A DNA stretch of 64,000 nucleotides. Origin: Pedobacter sp. KBW06 (GTDB lineage Bacteria; Bacteroidota; Bacteroidia; Sphingobacteriales; Sphingobacteriaceae). Shown here one piece after another: positions 27,028 through 35,116 of the stretch. How positions within the stretch are numbered: the first letter of the stretch is position 1; each line of letters starts with the position of its first letter. The translations under genes were made by a program, and so were the position numbers. Below the pieces are notes generated by a model, which saw nothing but the letters and a program-made list of their open reading frames with translations, had not been told where the DNA came from and made no database searches. The DNA lies in NCBI RefSeq assembly GCF_003852525.1, contig NZ_QAJL01000002.1:62001-126000 (forward strand), written 5' to 3'.

Positions 27028-27473
27028 TCTTATTGTCCTTCACCTAACAAAACACAATTATTGGGGGACACCACCTATAGGAAATAAAAAAAAATCACAT
27101 TTATTTTTATCTTAAAAACAGCCTTAACAAAACCTATGAAAATCAGCATCATTCCTGCTTTATGCTCACTGACTACATTTGTCGTCATCAGGCTTTTATT
27201 CAGAATTCAGGGCAAAGGCAGATGGGGCTGATCTGATTGGATTTCTCTGGCATTTCTATCACTATGCTCCGGGAGAAATCCCATCGATTCTAATATCAGC
27301 ACATGGGACACTCTTCTTTTTACAAAGGTGATTTTGTACCTGGGTGATTTTGTACCGGAGCTCCTGATCTTCGACATACTCCTCTGTTGTTTTAAATACA
27401 GTTTCAAAAAATGGAGAGAAAGAAAAAAGGGCAATTAAACCTATAGAAAGAAAAAATTAGCCGAATGATAAGT
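27028..27473. other. gap between sigma and anti-sigma genes
   Basis: 446 bases with no convincing gene. It contains a 14-base direct repeat GGTGATTTTGTACC at 27327-27340 and 27343-27356 (16-base period). A 75-codon minus-strand frame (27207-27434) reads through it but has no coding character. The anti-sigma promoter probably lies here; separate transcription of sigma and anti-sigma genes is suggested by the length. Confidence 0.4.
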
Positions 27474-28070
27474 CTAGCCCAATAGTAAGCTAATCAATAA
27501 CACCAGCGTAAAGTCGGCATGTTCTTTCAATTGCTTGCGAAAAAAGCTCAAAGAAGCTACCATGTAATTTTCTACGGTATTGACCGACAAGTCCATATTC
27601 CGGGCAATCTCCGAATAGGTCATATTCTCTTCTCTGCTCATTTCATAAACCTTTCTCCGTTGCGGGCTCAACAGATTTAATTGCTGACGGTAAACCTGCT
27701 CCAGCTCTTTGCTGTCCAATTCATGATCAGCAGATCTTGAAGTATGGTTTAAATTTTCTGAGACCAATTCCAGAGACACCGTATTCAGGATCTTTTTGCG
27801 GTAATGGTTATAGATGGCATTCTTTACAGAACGATAGAGGTAAGCTTTGAGGTTGTCTTCTACCTTCACTTCTCCTTTTGTTTTCCAGAGACCGAGCATG
27901 ACATCCATCGTGAGTTCTTCAGCGACGCCTGCTTCTTTTACATTTTTTAAGGCATAGCCATAAAGCGGGTCATAATAACGCTTAAAAAGAACATTATAGG
28001 CGGAAGTATTCCCCTGACTATACTTTTCCAATAAAATTTTATCCCCTAATGATGTAATTGATTTTGACAT
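27474..28070 (-). CDS. ECF RNA polymerase sigma factor, Bacteroidetes type
   Basis: 198 residues. Region 2: AYNVLFKRYYDPLYGYALKNV, AEELTMDVMLGLW, LKAYLYRSVKNAIYNHYRK. Region 4: LLSPQRRKVYEMSREENMTYSEIARNMDLSVNTVENYMVASLSFFRK. The C-terminus ends with a hydrophobic stretch (FTLVLLISLLL), common in this subgroup. It probably drives the FecR, receptor and lipoprotein genes downstream when its anti-sigma factor is triggered. A minus-strand -7-like element CAAAAATA (28097-28104, reading TATTTTTG) lies about 27 bases upstream of the start. Confidence 0.93.
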   Translation of the reverse strand: MSKSITSLGDKILLEKYSQGNTSAYNVLFKRYYDPLYGYALKNVKEAGVAEELTMDVMLGLWKTKGEVKVEDNLKAYLYRSVKNAIYNHYRKKILNTVSLELVSENLNHTSRSADHELDSKELEQVYRQQLNLLSPQRRKVYEMSREENMTYSEIARNMDLSVNTVENYMVASLSFFRKQLKEHADFTLVLLISLLLG

Positions 28071-28214
28071 GTTTGTATCAAAGAAACTCTTTGACGCAAA
28101 AATAGGAGCTCAAATCCTTGGGTATATTAAGGGAACATTAACTTATAAAGAACTGCTCGTAACAACAATAGGAGAATGTTAATCCGTATCTTCCGGCTTT
28201 AAAACATCAACCAA

Positions 28215-28517
28215 ATGTCGTCGGTTTTATCTGAGCTCTTATATATACATAGTATCTATATTCCAATTGTTGGCATATTAACCTATTCCGCTTACAAACG
28301 GAAGAACAATATGATTGCTTTCCTGATCATTAACACCATCTATATTTATATTTTAGGATCGCTGGTTATCGATTCGATTCAGAAACATGAGCCAGGATAC
28401 GGAGTAGCCTGGAACGGCATTTACTCGCTGATCCTGCATGGCACTTTAACAGGCATAACCATCCTTATCTATATTTTCTTAAACTGGAAAATCGTTAAAA
28501 AAATAATCCTCCCTTAA
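28215..28517 (+). CDS. small membrane protein of unknown function
   Basis: 100 residues with three hydrophobic segments: about 8-23, 33-52 and 69-88, each bounded by Lys/Arg turns (YKRKNN; KIVKK at the end). No known motif. Divergent from the sigma factor gene across 144 bases. The regular hydrophobic spacing and ATG start support a real gene. No function can be proposed. Confidence 0.6.
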   Translation: MSSVLSELLYIHSIYIPIVGILTYSAYKRKNNMIAFLIINTIYIYILGSLVIDSIQKHEPGYGVAWNGIYSLILHGTLTGITILIYIFLNWKIVKKIILP

Positions 28518-28658
28518 AACTTCCGTCTTTACGATTGAATTGAAATATAGAAATGAATTAACCGGACGGCCCGATCCCATGATGAAAAACAACCGCCCGG
28601 CTGATCTGCTAAAGAAGAAAGCAAGACCATATGGAGGAACAAAATATCCAGCTAAAAT

Positions 28659-29069
28659 CTAGTTCGTCACATTAACACCCATATTGGCAAAAATGGTAGG
28701 GCCAAAATCAGTTTCTCCAACAAGGTAAATAAACTGCTGACCTGTTGCTCCAAAATCCGCTCCGCTAAGGGTGATGGAGGTTTTACCATTCACAGGTGCA
28801 GAGGCATAAAACTCCAGTCGCGGGTTTCCCATGACCACCCATCTCAGGTCTGTTGCATTACCAAAGACTACGCTTGCAGTATACTCATAAGGACCACCGC
28901 TCAGACTAACATTACGTGGCCCGGTCATGTTAAGCAATACCTTACTTTTTTTAATTAAGCTCTTTTTGGATGATGTTTTTCTTTTTGAATCCGTAGCATT
29001 ATTTGCATTAACACTTAATGAACCAATCAAAAGAAATAGCGAGAGGCATAAAATTACAGTCTTTTTCAT
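28659..29069 (-). CDS. exported small beta-rich protein of unknown function
   Basis: 136 residues with a signal peptide (KKTVILCLSLFLLIGSLSVNA) and no lipobox. A basic segment (KRKTSSKKSLIKKSK) precedes a beta-rich domain (NVSLSGGPYEYTASVVFGNATDLRWVV; TSITLSGADFGATGQQFIYLVGE). The S-G-x-x-Y-x-Y pattern recalls immunoglobulin-like adhesion domains, but I cannot assign a family. Stands alone. Confidence 0.62.
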   Translation of the reverse strand: MKKTVILCLSLFLLIGSLSVNANNATDSKRKTSSKKSLIKKSKVLLNMTGPRNVSLSGGPYEYTASVVFGNATDLRWVVMGNPRLEFYASAPVNGKTSITLSGADFGATGQQFIYLVGETDFGPTIFANMGVNVTN

Positions 29070-29447
29070 TGTTTTTAATATTTAAGGGGTGATTAATAAT
29101 TATCAACATACAATTTAGTTAAAATTATCATAATAAAACAAATAGATACACAAGCATTACCAATCGGAAAAATAAAAACGTTTCTTCTTATTAAATCATC
29201 GCTAACAGACGTCCTATCCGGGCTCATTACACGTATTTTGGCCGGAAAAAACAGTATTAGGCTCATCACCTTCATCTGCAGGCAAATAAATGAACTGACT
29301 TTCTTATAAAAGAACAGGAGTCAGGATAATAAAAACAAATCTATCTCATTAGTAATGAGCAACAAATAGCAGAATCCTCCAGCAAAATAAACCAGTCTAT
29401 AAAAATCAGGCCCGAAATAACCTTTCAAAAGAGATCATGATATCAAA

Positions 29448-29745
29448 ACATATTGACACCTAAACATCCAGACATCTATATGTAAATAAATCTAAAATAA
29501 TCCATGCAAAAAGACATATTGACATCCAGACATCAATACACATTAGATGTACTGATATATTTATATATTGATATAGATACACCTGATTTAGACAGAAAAC
29601 ACTGCCCTAAAGCATCCATAACGCAATTTTAATTTGCTATATATTAATCACATATAGAATATATCCAGATATATTGAACCAAAGAAACATCCATATCAAT
29701 ATATCTTAGTATCATTGTGTTCTTGTATAAAGATATATTGATATG
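29448..29745 (+). promoter_or_regulatory. repeated sites upstream of the ParA gene (operator/centromere candidate)
   Basis: In the 673-base gap before the ParA gene: AGATATATTGATATG at 29731-29745 (ending in the start codon) and its exact reverse complement at 29692-29706; related AGATATATTGA at 29667-29677 and TATATTGATAT near 29564-29574; plus ACATATTGACA at 29448-29458 and 29514-29524, and ACATCCAGACATC at 29464-29476 and 29522-29534. Type Ib partition systems use such repeats as both centromere and operator. The rest of the gap (29070-29447) holds nothing I can identify. Confidence 0.5.
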
Positions 29746-30486
29746 AAGATTATTGCTATAATAAACCATAAAGGTGGTACAGGGAAAACAACCTCCACCC
29801 TAAATATTGGCGCTGGATTAGCGCGTATAAAGAAGAAAACCTTACTGGTTGATATTGACCCTCAATCGAACCTAACGGAGGGCTTAGGATTCAGGGATGT
29901 GAAAGTTTCGATTTACGACAGTATAAAAGACGACGTCGCGCTTCCAATAGCATCCGTTTCAGAATACCTGGACATCATCCCCTCTTCTCTTGATTTACTG
30001 GGAGCAGAAATTGAACTGGTGTCCCGACTGGGAAGAGAAACCATACTTAAAAGATTGTTAAAAAGTGTGGAAGGGAAATATGACTATGTATTAATTGATT
30101 GTGCACCCGCACTGGGAATGCTAACAGTTAACGCACTGGTAGCAGCCGATACCGTAATGATTCCTTTAGAAGCTGAATACTTCGCTTACAGAGGGATTGA
30201 CCGTTTGATCTCCATCATTTCAGATGTCAGAACTCATTATAATGAAAACCTGACGATTGGTGGCGTGTTCATTACCAAAATCAACCCAAGACGTGTCATC
30301 ACGGAACAAATCACAGAGAGCATCAAGAAATATTTCAGTGATAAACTATTCGAGACTTCCATCAGGGTTAACGTTGCACTGGTAGAAGCACAGCTCAAAG
30401 GGGTGGATGTATTTGAATACGCTCCCCTATCAAATGCAGCAGTCGATTACGCAAATCTGACTGACGAAATTGTAGAAAAAATATAA
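29743..30486 (+). CDS. parA: ParA-family partition ATPase
   Basis: 247 residues, deviant Walker A KGGTGKTT (about residues 10-17), A' motif VDIDPQSN, Walker B YVLIDCAPAL. It lacks the N-terminal helix-turn-helix of ParA Ia, so it is the short type Ib form. This ATPase separates DNA copies by binding nonspecific DNA and a small centromere-binding partner. The next gene begins 5 bases later and codes for the likely partner. Upstream repeats fit operator/centromere sites. Being outside the usual chromosomal parAB context, it probably came from a plasmid or integrative element. Confidence 0.92.
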   Translation: MKIIAIINHKGGTGKTTSTLNIGAGLARIKKKTLLVDIDPQSNLTEGLGFRDVKVSIYDSIKDDVALPIASVSEYLDIIPSSLDLLGAEIELVSRLGRETILKRLLKSVEGKYDYVLIDCAPALGMLTVNALVAADTVMIPLEAEYFAYRGIDRLISIISDVRTHYNENLTIGGVFITKINPRRVITEQITESIKKYFSDKLFETSIRVNVALVEAQLKGVDVFEYAPLSNAAVDYANLTDEIVEKI

Positions 30487-30491
30487 AGATT

Positions 30492-30749
30492 ATGGCAAAA
30501 AAGAACCTAGGTGATATAGAGGATAACAACAAGAATTTAGGAGGTGTATCTGCCCTGTTCAATTCTCCTTCAAAAGAGATCCCTGCCAAAGCCGGTAAGC
30601 CGGAACCAGCAGCTGAAGAGGAAACTGTGACTTACCCTTTGCGACTTAAAAAGAGCGCTTTAAAAGCTTTAAAAATACTCGCAGCACAAAGAGGCGTTAC
30701 TGTAAAAGAATTGATTCTTTCTGTAGTAGACAAAGCCTACGACCTGTAA
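30492..30749 (+). CDS. small ribbon-helix-helix ParA partner
   Basis: 85 residues. The N-terminal half is flexible, with KKNLGDIEDNNKNLGGVSALFN; the C-terminal part is a ribbon-helix-helix candidate: strand YPLRLKK, helix SALKALKILAAQRG, turn, helix VTVKELILSVVDKAY. Such ParG-like proteins bind centromere repeats and stimulate the ATPase. The gap to the ParA gene is 5 bases, and a strong terminator follows. No ParB-type nuclease or HTH domain is present. Confidence 0.72.
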   Translation: MAKKNLGDIEDNNKNLGGVSALFNSPSKEIPAKAGKPEPAAEEETVTYPLRLKKSALKALKILAAQRGVTVKELILSVVDKAYDL

Positions 30750-30760
30750 ATCCAATAAGA

Positions 30761-30806
30761 AAAGTCCTGATGTATAGATATATTGATCTCTATACATCAG
30801 GACTTT
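30761..30806 (+). terminator. strong terminator after the ParA cassette
   Basis: An 18-bp perfect stem: AAAGTCCTGATGTATAGA (30761-30778) and its complement at 30789-30806, loop TATATTGATC, then TCTTT. The stem edge and loop together read AGATATATTGATCTC, close to the AGATATATTGAT repeats upstream of the ParA gene, so it may also be a protein-binding site. Confidence 0.8.
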
Positions 30807-31111
30807 CTTTAATAAAAAAACCTCGAGAACTGTGGGTTTCCGAGGCTTAGTATTGAGAGAGCATTAGGGATCGATTTTGTTATCAGAATCGTCTGGGGGG
30901 ATATATAGATTGACTCTAATTTCTTGTTTATGGCAATGAAGGAATATTCTTTACTGACACTATATACTTGTATTTTTAATTAGTTGAACTTTCCATCCTT
31001 TGATTAACATCACAAATGTAAATAAGAAATGTCCGAATAAATATTTCAACCTATTTCAACGGCAGGATCAAAGCAGGAAAAATCTGACAAACAAATATAA
31101 AACCTAAAATA

Positions 31112-31140
31112 AACCCCCAAAAACGCAGTTTCCGGGGGTT
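31112..31140 (-). terminator. terminator of the TOMM operon
   Basis: On the minus strand AACCCCC pairs with GGGGGTT, with an inner AAAC/GTTT pair around a TGC loop, then TATTTTAG. It lies about 50 bases past the precursor stop. Between them is a tandem pair of 21-base units (31147-31167 and 31168-31188). The rest of the 30807-31111 gap has no gene visible. Confidence 0.55.
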
Positions 31141-31190
31141 CGGCACATTCCTGTGAAGAATAAAAATATTCCTGTAAAGAATAAAAAAGA

Positions 31191-32108
31191 TTATGGGCAG
31201 GTTAAAGGATAAGCCGGACCTGTGCCATTATATCTCGATAATGCACGCACATCAGAATAGTTTTCAGGATCCGGTTTCGTTGGAAACTGAAGGAAAATAT
31301 CATTTACTTCAAGTTTTTCCCAGGCGCCAAGTTCCGCATTCCAAACAGAATTTCCTTCTACTACTTTTTCAAAACGGATGTTAAATGCCCATGGATTTTT
31401 GAAAGAAACAAACTCGTCTCTAAGCACGGAATTTTCTGTTCCTACCGGAGTAATCGTCCTGTTTTTTTCTGTAAGGAACTCCAGGTATCCCGGATTAATC
31501 CAGCAAAAAGAAATCAGACCCATTACAATAGCACCAAACCCAAGGAAGGATTCATCACCACCGGCACCCAGATCATCCTCAATATTATTCTCCATCGCTG
31601 CATTGTATGCGGCCTTATTCAGACTGAAAGTTTTGTAATTTGTCGCCATAATCTCTTCCACATTTGCATGTGAACAAGGAGTAGCGCCACCAGTATCGGT
31701 TACCTCATATCCATTACCAAAAAGAGAAGTAAAAAGGGAATAATAAGCGGCCAGTGCAGCTGGTCTTTCACTCACAGCAGGTGCAGTCGGAACTTTGATC
31801 ACAAAAAGATCAGAACCACCTAACCAGCCATTATTAGAATTGGGATCGTAAGGAGAATATACAGATACCGGTGTTGGAGGCAGGTGCTCATGTTTAACCA
31901 CATTTTCAATGATAAACACTTCGGCTCTCCAATTGAGCTTCTGCTCTTTCGGAAGAAAACTTTTGAACACTTCATTTTTAAGAATGTTCGTCCATTTAAC
32001 ATTAGGTACACTGATGAATTCTTTCAAAAATTCATCATCTTTCCAGCCACGGGCGATACTTTGTAAGTAGGCTGTACGAAAAGCCATTAATTCGGAGGTT
32101 AAATTCAT
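31191..32108 (-). CDS. RiPP precursor-like protein, BMA_0021/NHLP-like (TOMM substrate candidate)
   Basis: 305 residues, the last gene of the TOMM operon. The N-terminus LMAFRTAYLQSIARGWKDDEF (residues 7-27) resembles nitrile-hydratase/BMA_0021-type leaders, whose consensus reads like F-x-x-A-Y-L-x-x-I-A-x-x-W-x-D-x-x-F. The C-terminus ALSRYNGTGPAYPLTCP ends with Ser, Thr and Cys that could be cyclised. It also looks internally duplicated: residues 17-120 and 196-295 share a W-x-x-x-x-F/Y-L-x-F leader-like run, an NW/NPW-strand and an F-L-P-type stretch. No signal peptide. Unusually long for a precursor. The role is inferred from context; the family match is from memory. Confidence 0.6.
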   Translation of the reverse strand: MNLTSELMAFRTAYLQSIARGWKDDEFLKEFISVPNVKWTNILKNEVFKSFLPKEQKLNWRAEVFIIENVVKHEHLPPTPVSVYSPYDPNSNNGWLGGSDLFVIKVPTAPAVSERPAALAAYYSLFTSLFGNGYEVTDTGGATPCSHANVEEIMATNYKTFSLNKAAYNAAMENNIEDDLGAGGDESFLGFGAIVMGLISFCWINPGYLEFLTEKNRTITPVGTENSVLRDEFVSFKNPWAFNIRFEKVVEGNSVWNAELGAWEKLEVNDIFLQFPTKPDPENYSDVRALSRYNGTGPAYPLTCP

Positions 32109-32125
32109 TGTTTTGTTTTTTTATG

Positions 32126-35116
32126 TTAAAGAAATAATTCTTGCTTATTTAATTCTGATTCTGACAATTTCTCCGTCTGCCAGCAGAGCTGTACCGGAAG
32201 ATCGAACAAGCGCCTGTTACCCAATTCCGGCCAGATAAAAATTAAGCCAGGGATAATCACCTTGACAGTATGCAAAAGCGCGGCTGGCCTTGTGGTGTTC
32301 AGCACAAAAACATCGAAGCCCAATCCTGCTGTTTGCGCCGCACAATATTCCACATCTTCCTTAATGTCTGCACGGACTTCAAGCGGGTAATCCTTAAAAA
32401 CCTTCTGACTAATGTTTGTTGCCGGATACAAAAACGGCTCATCTGCTATCTGACTAAACTTAAAAGCAGTCTTGTGTTGTTTGTTAATCACGATGATCTG
32501 ATAAAGCTCGGTTAGTGCCCTCGTCACCGCAATTGAGATCTCCGGGTGAGCACCAAAGCCCAAACGGAATTCCTTACTGATCTTATGCTTTCCAACAGCC
32601 ACCACAACAGGAATTCCAAAATCATGCGTCAGATCGAGGATCCAGTAGTCCCAGTTTTCGTCAAGGGCATTTTTGATTTTACCCAGCGCATCTACGTTCA
32701 GTTCGGTTAAGCTAACAGCTGGTCTGGAGACCCGGTTATACCACCATACCGCTACCGCATCCCTTTCTATCAGCTCTAGAAACCCCTGCAGAACAGCCTC
32801 TTCAATTGTATTCCCTGCCGCGCATCCGTTGGAATCAAAACGCACATATGTTTCATCCGGATAAGGTGTATTGCTATAACAAAACGTGAAGGGAAACCAG
32901 GCCTTCTCCCGATTCAATAAAGAATAAGCAGGTGTCCAGTGTAACTCAGTACCAACAGGCATTTCCTTTACCGCTTGCCGGCCATTCAGATTTTGAGCAA
33001 AGCGCAGCAGCTGATCCTGACTGTACCGCTTTAATGTTTCCGGGAAAAATGCTTTCGCATCCAACTGATCTCCTGCACCATAAACACATTCTTCTGTCCC
33101 GTCATACATTGCATTGTACCTTTCTATCGCTTCCGATAAGGCACTTATTTTTGACTGTTCTTTTGAAATTCCCTTTCCTAAAGAATACTGAATAAAATCT
33201 TCACTTTTCAGCAAGCCCTGCTTTTGGGGGACTTTAAAAAAAACGGTAGAATAAACACTAAGTGCATCCTCAGCCCCCGTCAGACAGTTCAGCGGATGTA
33301 CAATCCCTGTCACAGGGCTGATGATAGATTCCAGATTTTTGATGGACTGTGCTGGGCTGATGGTACGATAGCCCCCATCATTTGTTTTTGTTTTAGGCCT
33401 TGAGCTGAATACAATAGCCGACTGCCTGTTTTCCGCCAGCTCATCACGCTGACTGCAGTAATGCTGAGGATTGACCGGATGCACAGCGATTTCAGCACTC
33501 AATGCATCAATGGTAGTCAGCACAGAAAGTTTTTCAGTCATGATCCCCTTTAACGTATCCACAAGAAGTGTCCGCTGGTTCAGGAAACGATCAATTGAAA
33601 AAACCACAGGAACTGACACTACCCCTGGCTTGTCTTTGCCAGCCCATTTACGGACAGGTTGATTTCTCCAAAGCTGTAGAGATAGGCAGTTATAACAGGT
33701 CTTTAATGAAGTAGAAGCCGGAAATAAAGGCCCCAGCATCCATTGTTCCCCACTTAATTTAAGCAGAACCCACTGCGCTATACCGTTTAAAAATTCAGTT
33801 TCCAACCCGTTTAAACGGGGATCCAAAGCATCATCCGTAAACACAAAAAGTGTAGGAATGGCTATCTGAATTTCTTTAACAAATTCCAGCAACAGCGATG
33901 TTTCAGGAATTTCCGTCAGCAACAACACTTTATGCTGCCCCACAGAAATTTCCTTTGGATCTGAAGCATAATCAGGTATCAGAACCAGCTCTTCCTGCTC
34001 TTGATCCAGTAATAGTCCGGCATCCTGAAACAAATTCACACAATACACCGCAAAAACTTCCTCTTGCAGACCATTACATAATTTATTTCCATTCAACAAG
34101 AAAGAAACCGCTGTATCATATTCCTGCTGAGTACAAATAAAATGATCAGCTTCTGCTAAAAAAAGATAATTGCCATTGCCTGCTGCCTGTCGGGCATACC
34201 TTTTATTCCAAAACAAAGGTCTCCCAAAATAATTAAGATCCTTTTTCCGTTCCTCCTCTTTTCTATCAAAAGCCAGCAATACGATTTCGTAAGGCAGTTC
34301 TCCGTTATTTTCAATTTTAAACTCCGCCTCAGCACTGGCATAGGCCGGAGAATTAGCTGCCAAAGTATTGTAATGACCGATGATTTCAATCCCCGGAACA
34401 ACAGCGGCAATTGCACTGGCATTTTTAAACCCTGCCTGAAAATGCACTTTCTTAGCACTTCTGTTATTGATGATTGTCCCGTCGTAGGAATAATCCGGAT
34501 GGCAATAATCAAATAAGATGCTCACTTTTGCAGTTTGCGATCTTACCTTCCTGCCTATATTATAAAGTAATTTTTCAAGTTTTTCCTGTGTTAAATAGGG
34601 AGATACCCCCTCCATAACCAGCAATACCGGCAAAGCATCAGGATTCCACAATTCGTCCAGCCAATTTGCATTTTCTATGTCATCACAAGCTTTGTTGCTG
34701 ATATTCGCCTGTTCCTCATAAAGCACATTTCTAACCTCAATAACATTCTTCAGATCAACATTAATCCATTTGCTTCCTCTTGCAATTTCCTGCAGTCTGT
34801 TGGCACGGGAACAAAGGCCGCAGCCTAGACTCAGTACAATTGCCTCCGGGTTTTGCAATAAAAATGCGCTGGTTCCCTGATCAAATATCTTTGCCCTCTC
34901 GGTAATGGAGAAGATAAAATCTTTATCTGTGCGATCAATAGGAATGGCTGCCTTAACTTCATTCTTTATGGCTACCGCGTAAGGATCGGAAAACTGAAAT
35001 TCCGGATAATACAAGGTAGCCAGAGCCCTTGCTTCCAACGTATACATCATCGAATAAGATATCGATTCCAACAATTCAATTTTATTGGAAAGGACATGAG
35101 CGCCAGTCTTAGTCAA
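32126..35116 (-). CDS. fusion of LCM-type methyltransferase, E1-like cyclodehydratase partner and YcaO
   Basis: 996 residues. Residues 20-285: class I methyltransferase of the leucine-carboxyl-methyltransferase type (LCM; VLSLGCGLCSRANRL at 94-107, VLLVMEGVSPYL at about 164-175). Residues 293-500: E1/F-protein-like leader-binding partner of TOMM synthetases, with GPLFPASTSLKTCYNC (C474, C477) as the hallmark. Residues 580-985: YcaO ATP-dependent cyclodehydratase, with GKGISKEQSKISALSEAIER at 647-666 and NGCAAGNTIEEAVLQGFLELIERD (763-786). YcaO activates the peptide amide for ring formation on Cys/Ser/Thr. The start is TTG (35114-35116) overlapping the kinase stop by 8 bases; the C-terminus ends NKQELFL, not the common Pro-rich tail. 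No dehydrogenase domain, so thiazolines/oxazolines rather than aromatic azoles are predicted. Confidence 0.85.
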   Translation of the reverse strand: MTKTGAHVLSNKIELLESISYSMMYTLEARALATLYYPEFQFSDPYAVAIKNEVKAAIPIDRTDKDFIFSITERAKIFDQGTSAFLLQNPEAIVLSLGCGLCSRANRLQEIARGSKWINVDLKNVIEVRNVLYEEQANISNKACDDIENANWLDELWNPDALPVLLVMEGVSPYLTQEKLEKLLYNIGRKVRSQTAKVSILFDYCHPDYSYDGTIINNRSAKKVHFQAGFKNASAIAAVVPGIEIIGHYNTLAANSPAYASAEAEFKIENNGELPYEIVLLAFDRKEEERKKDLNYFGRPLFWNKRYARQAAGNGNYLFLAEADHFICTQQEYDTAVSFLLNGNKLCNGLQEEVFAVYCVNLFQDAGLLLDQEQEELVLIPDYASDPKEISVGQHKVLLLTEIPETSLLLEFVKEIQIAIPTLFVFTDDALDPRLNGLETEFLNGIAQWVLLKLSGEQWMLGPLFPASTSLKTCYNCLSLQLWRNQPVRKWAGKDKPGVVSVPVVFSIDRFLNQRTLLVDTLKGIMTEKLSVLTTIDALSAEIAVHPVNPQHYCSQRDELAENRQSAIVFSSRPKTKTNDGGYRTISPAQSIKNLESIISPVTGIVHPLNCLTGAEDALSVYSTVFFKVPQKQGLLKSEDFIQYSLGKGISKEQSKISALSEAIERYNAMYDGTEECVYGAGDQLDAKAFFPETLKRYSQDQLLRFAQNLNGRQAVKEMPVGTELHWTPAYSLLNREKAWFPFTFCYSNTPYPDETYVRFDSNGCAAGNTIEEAVLQGFLELIERDAVAVWWYNRVSRPAVSLTELNVDALGKIKNALDENWDYWILDLTHDFGIPVVVAVGKHKISKEFRLGFGAHPEISIAVTRALTELYQIIVINKQHKTAFKFSQIADEPFLYPATNISQKVFKDYPLEVRADIKEDVEYCAAQTAGLGFDVFVLNTTRPAALLHTVKVIIPGLIFIWPELGNRRLFDLPVQLCWQTEKLSESELNKQELFL

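Noticed and set aside
27207..27434. 75-codon minus-strand frame between the sigma and FecR genes
   Set aside because: Composition is not protein-like, it contains the tandem DNA repeat, and it matches no family.
28562..28600. CCGGACGG / CCGCCCGG inverted repeat between two convergent small genes
   Set aside because: Only 8 bases with one mismatch and a 23-base loop, no T-run; too weak to call a terminator.
29093..29275. 60-codon minus-strand frame upstream of the 28659 gene
   Set aside because: No protein-like pattern, and it runs opposite AT-rich DNA near the partition repeats.
29448..29745. CRISPR array considered for the short repeats before the ParA gene
   Set aside because: Repeats are unequal, spacers are not regular and no cas genes are present; operator/centromere sites explain them better.
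35109..35116. Frameshift suspected at the overlap of kinase and fusion-enzyme genes
   Set aside because: The 8-base TTG...TAA overlap keeps both reading frames intact and is normal for coupled genes.
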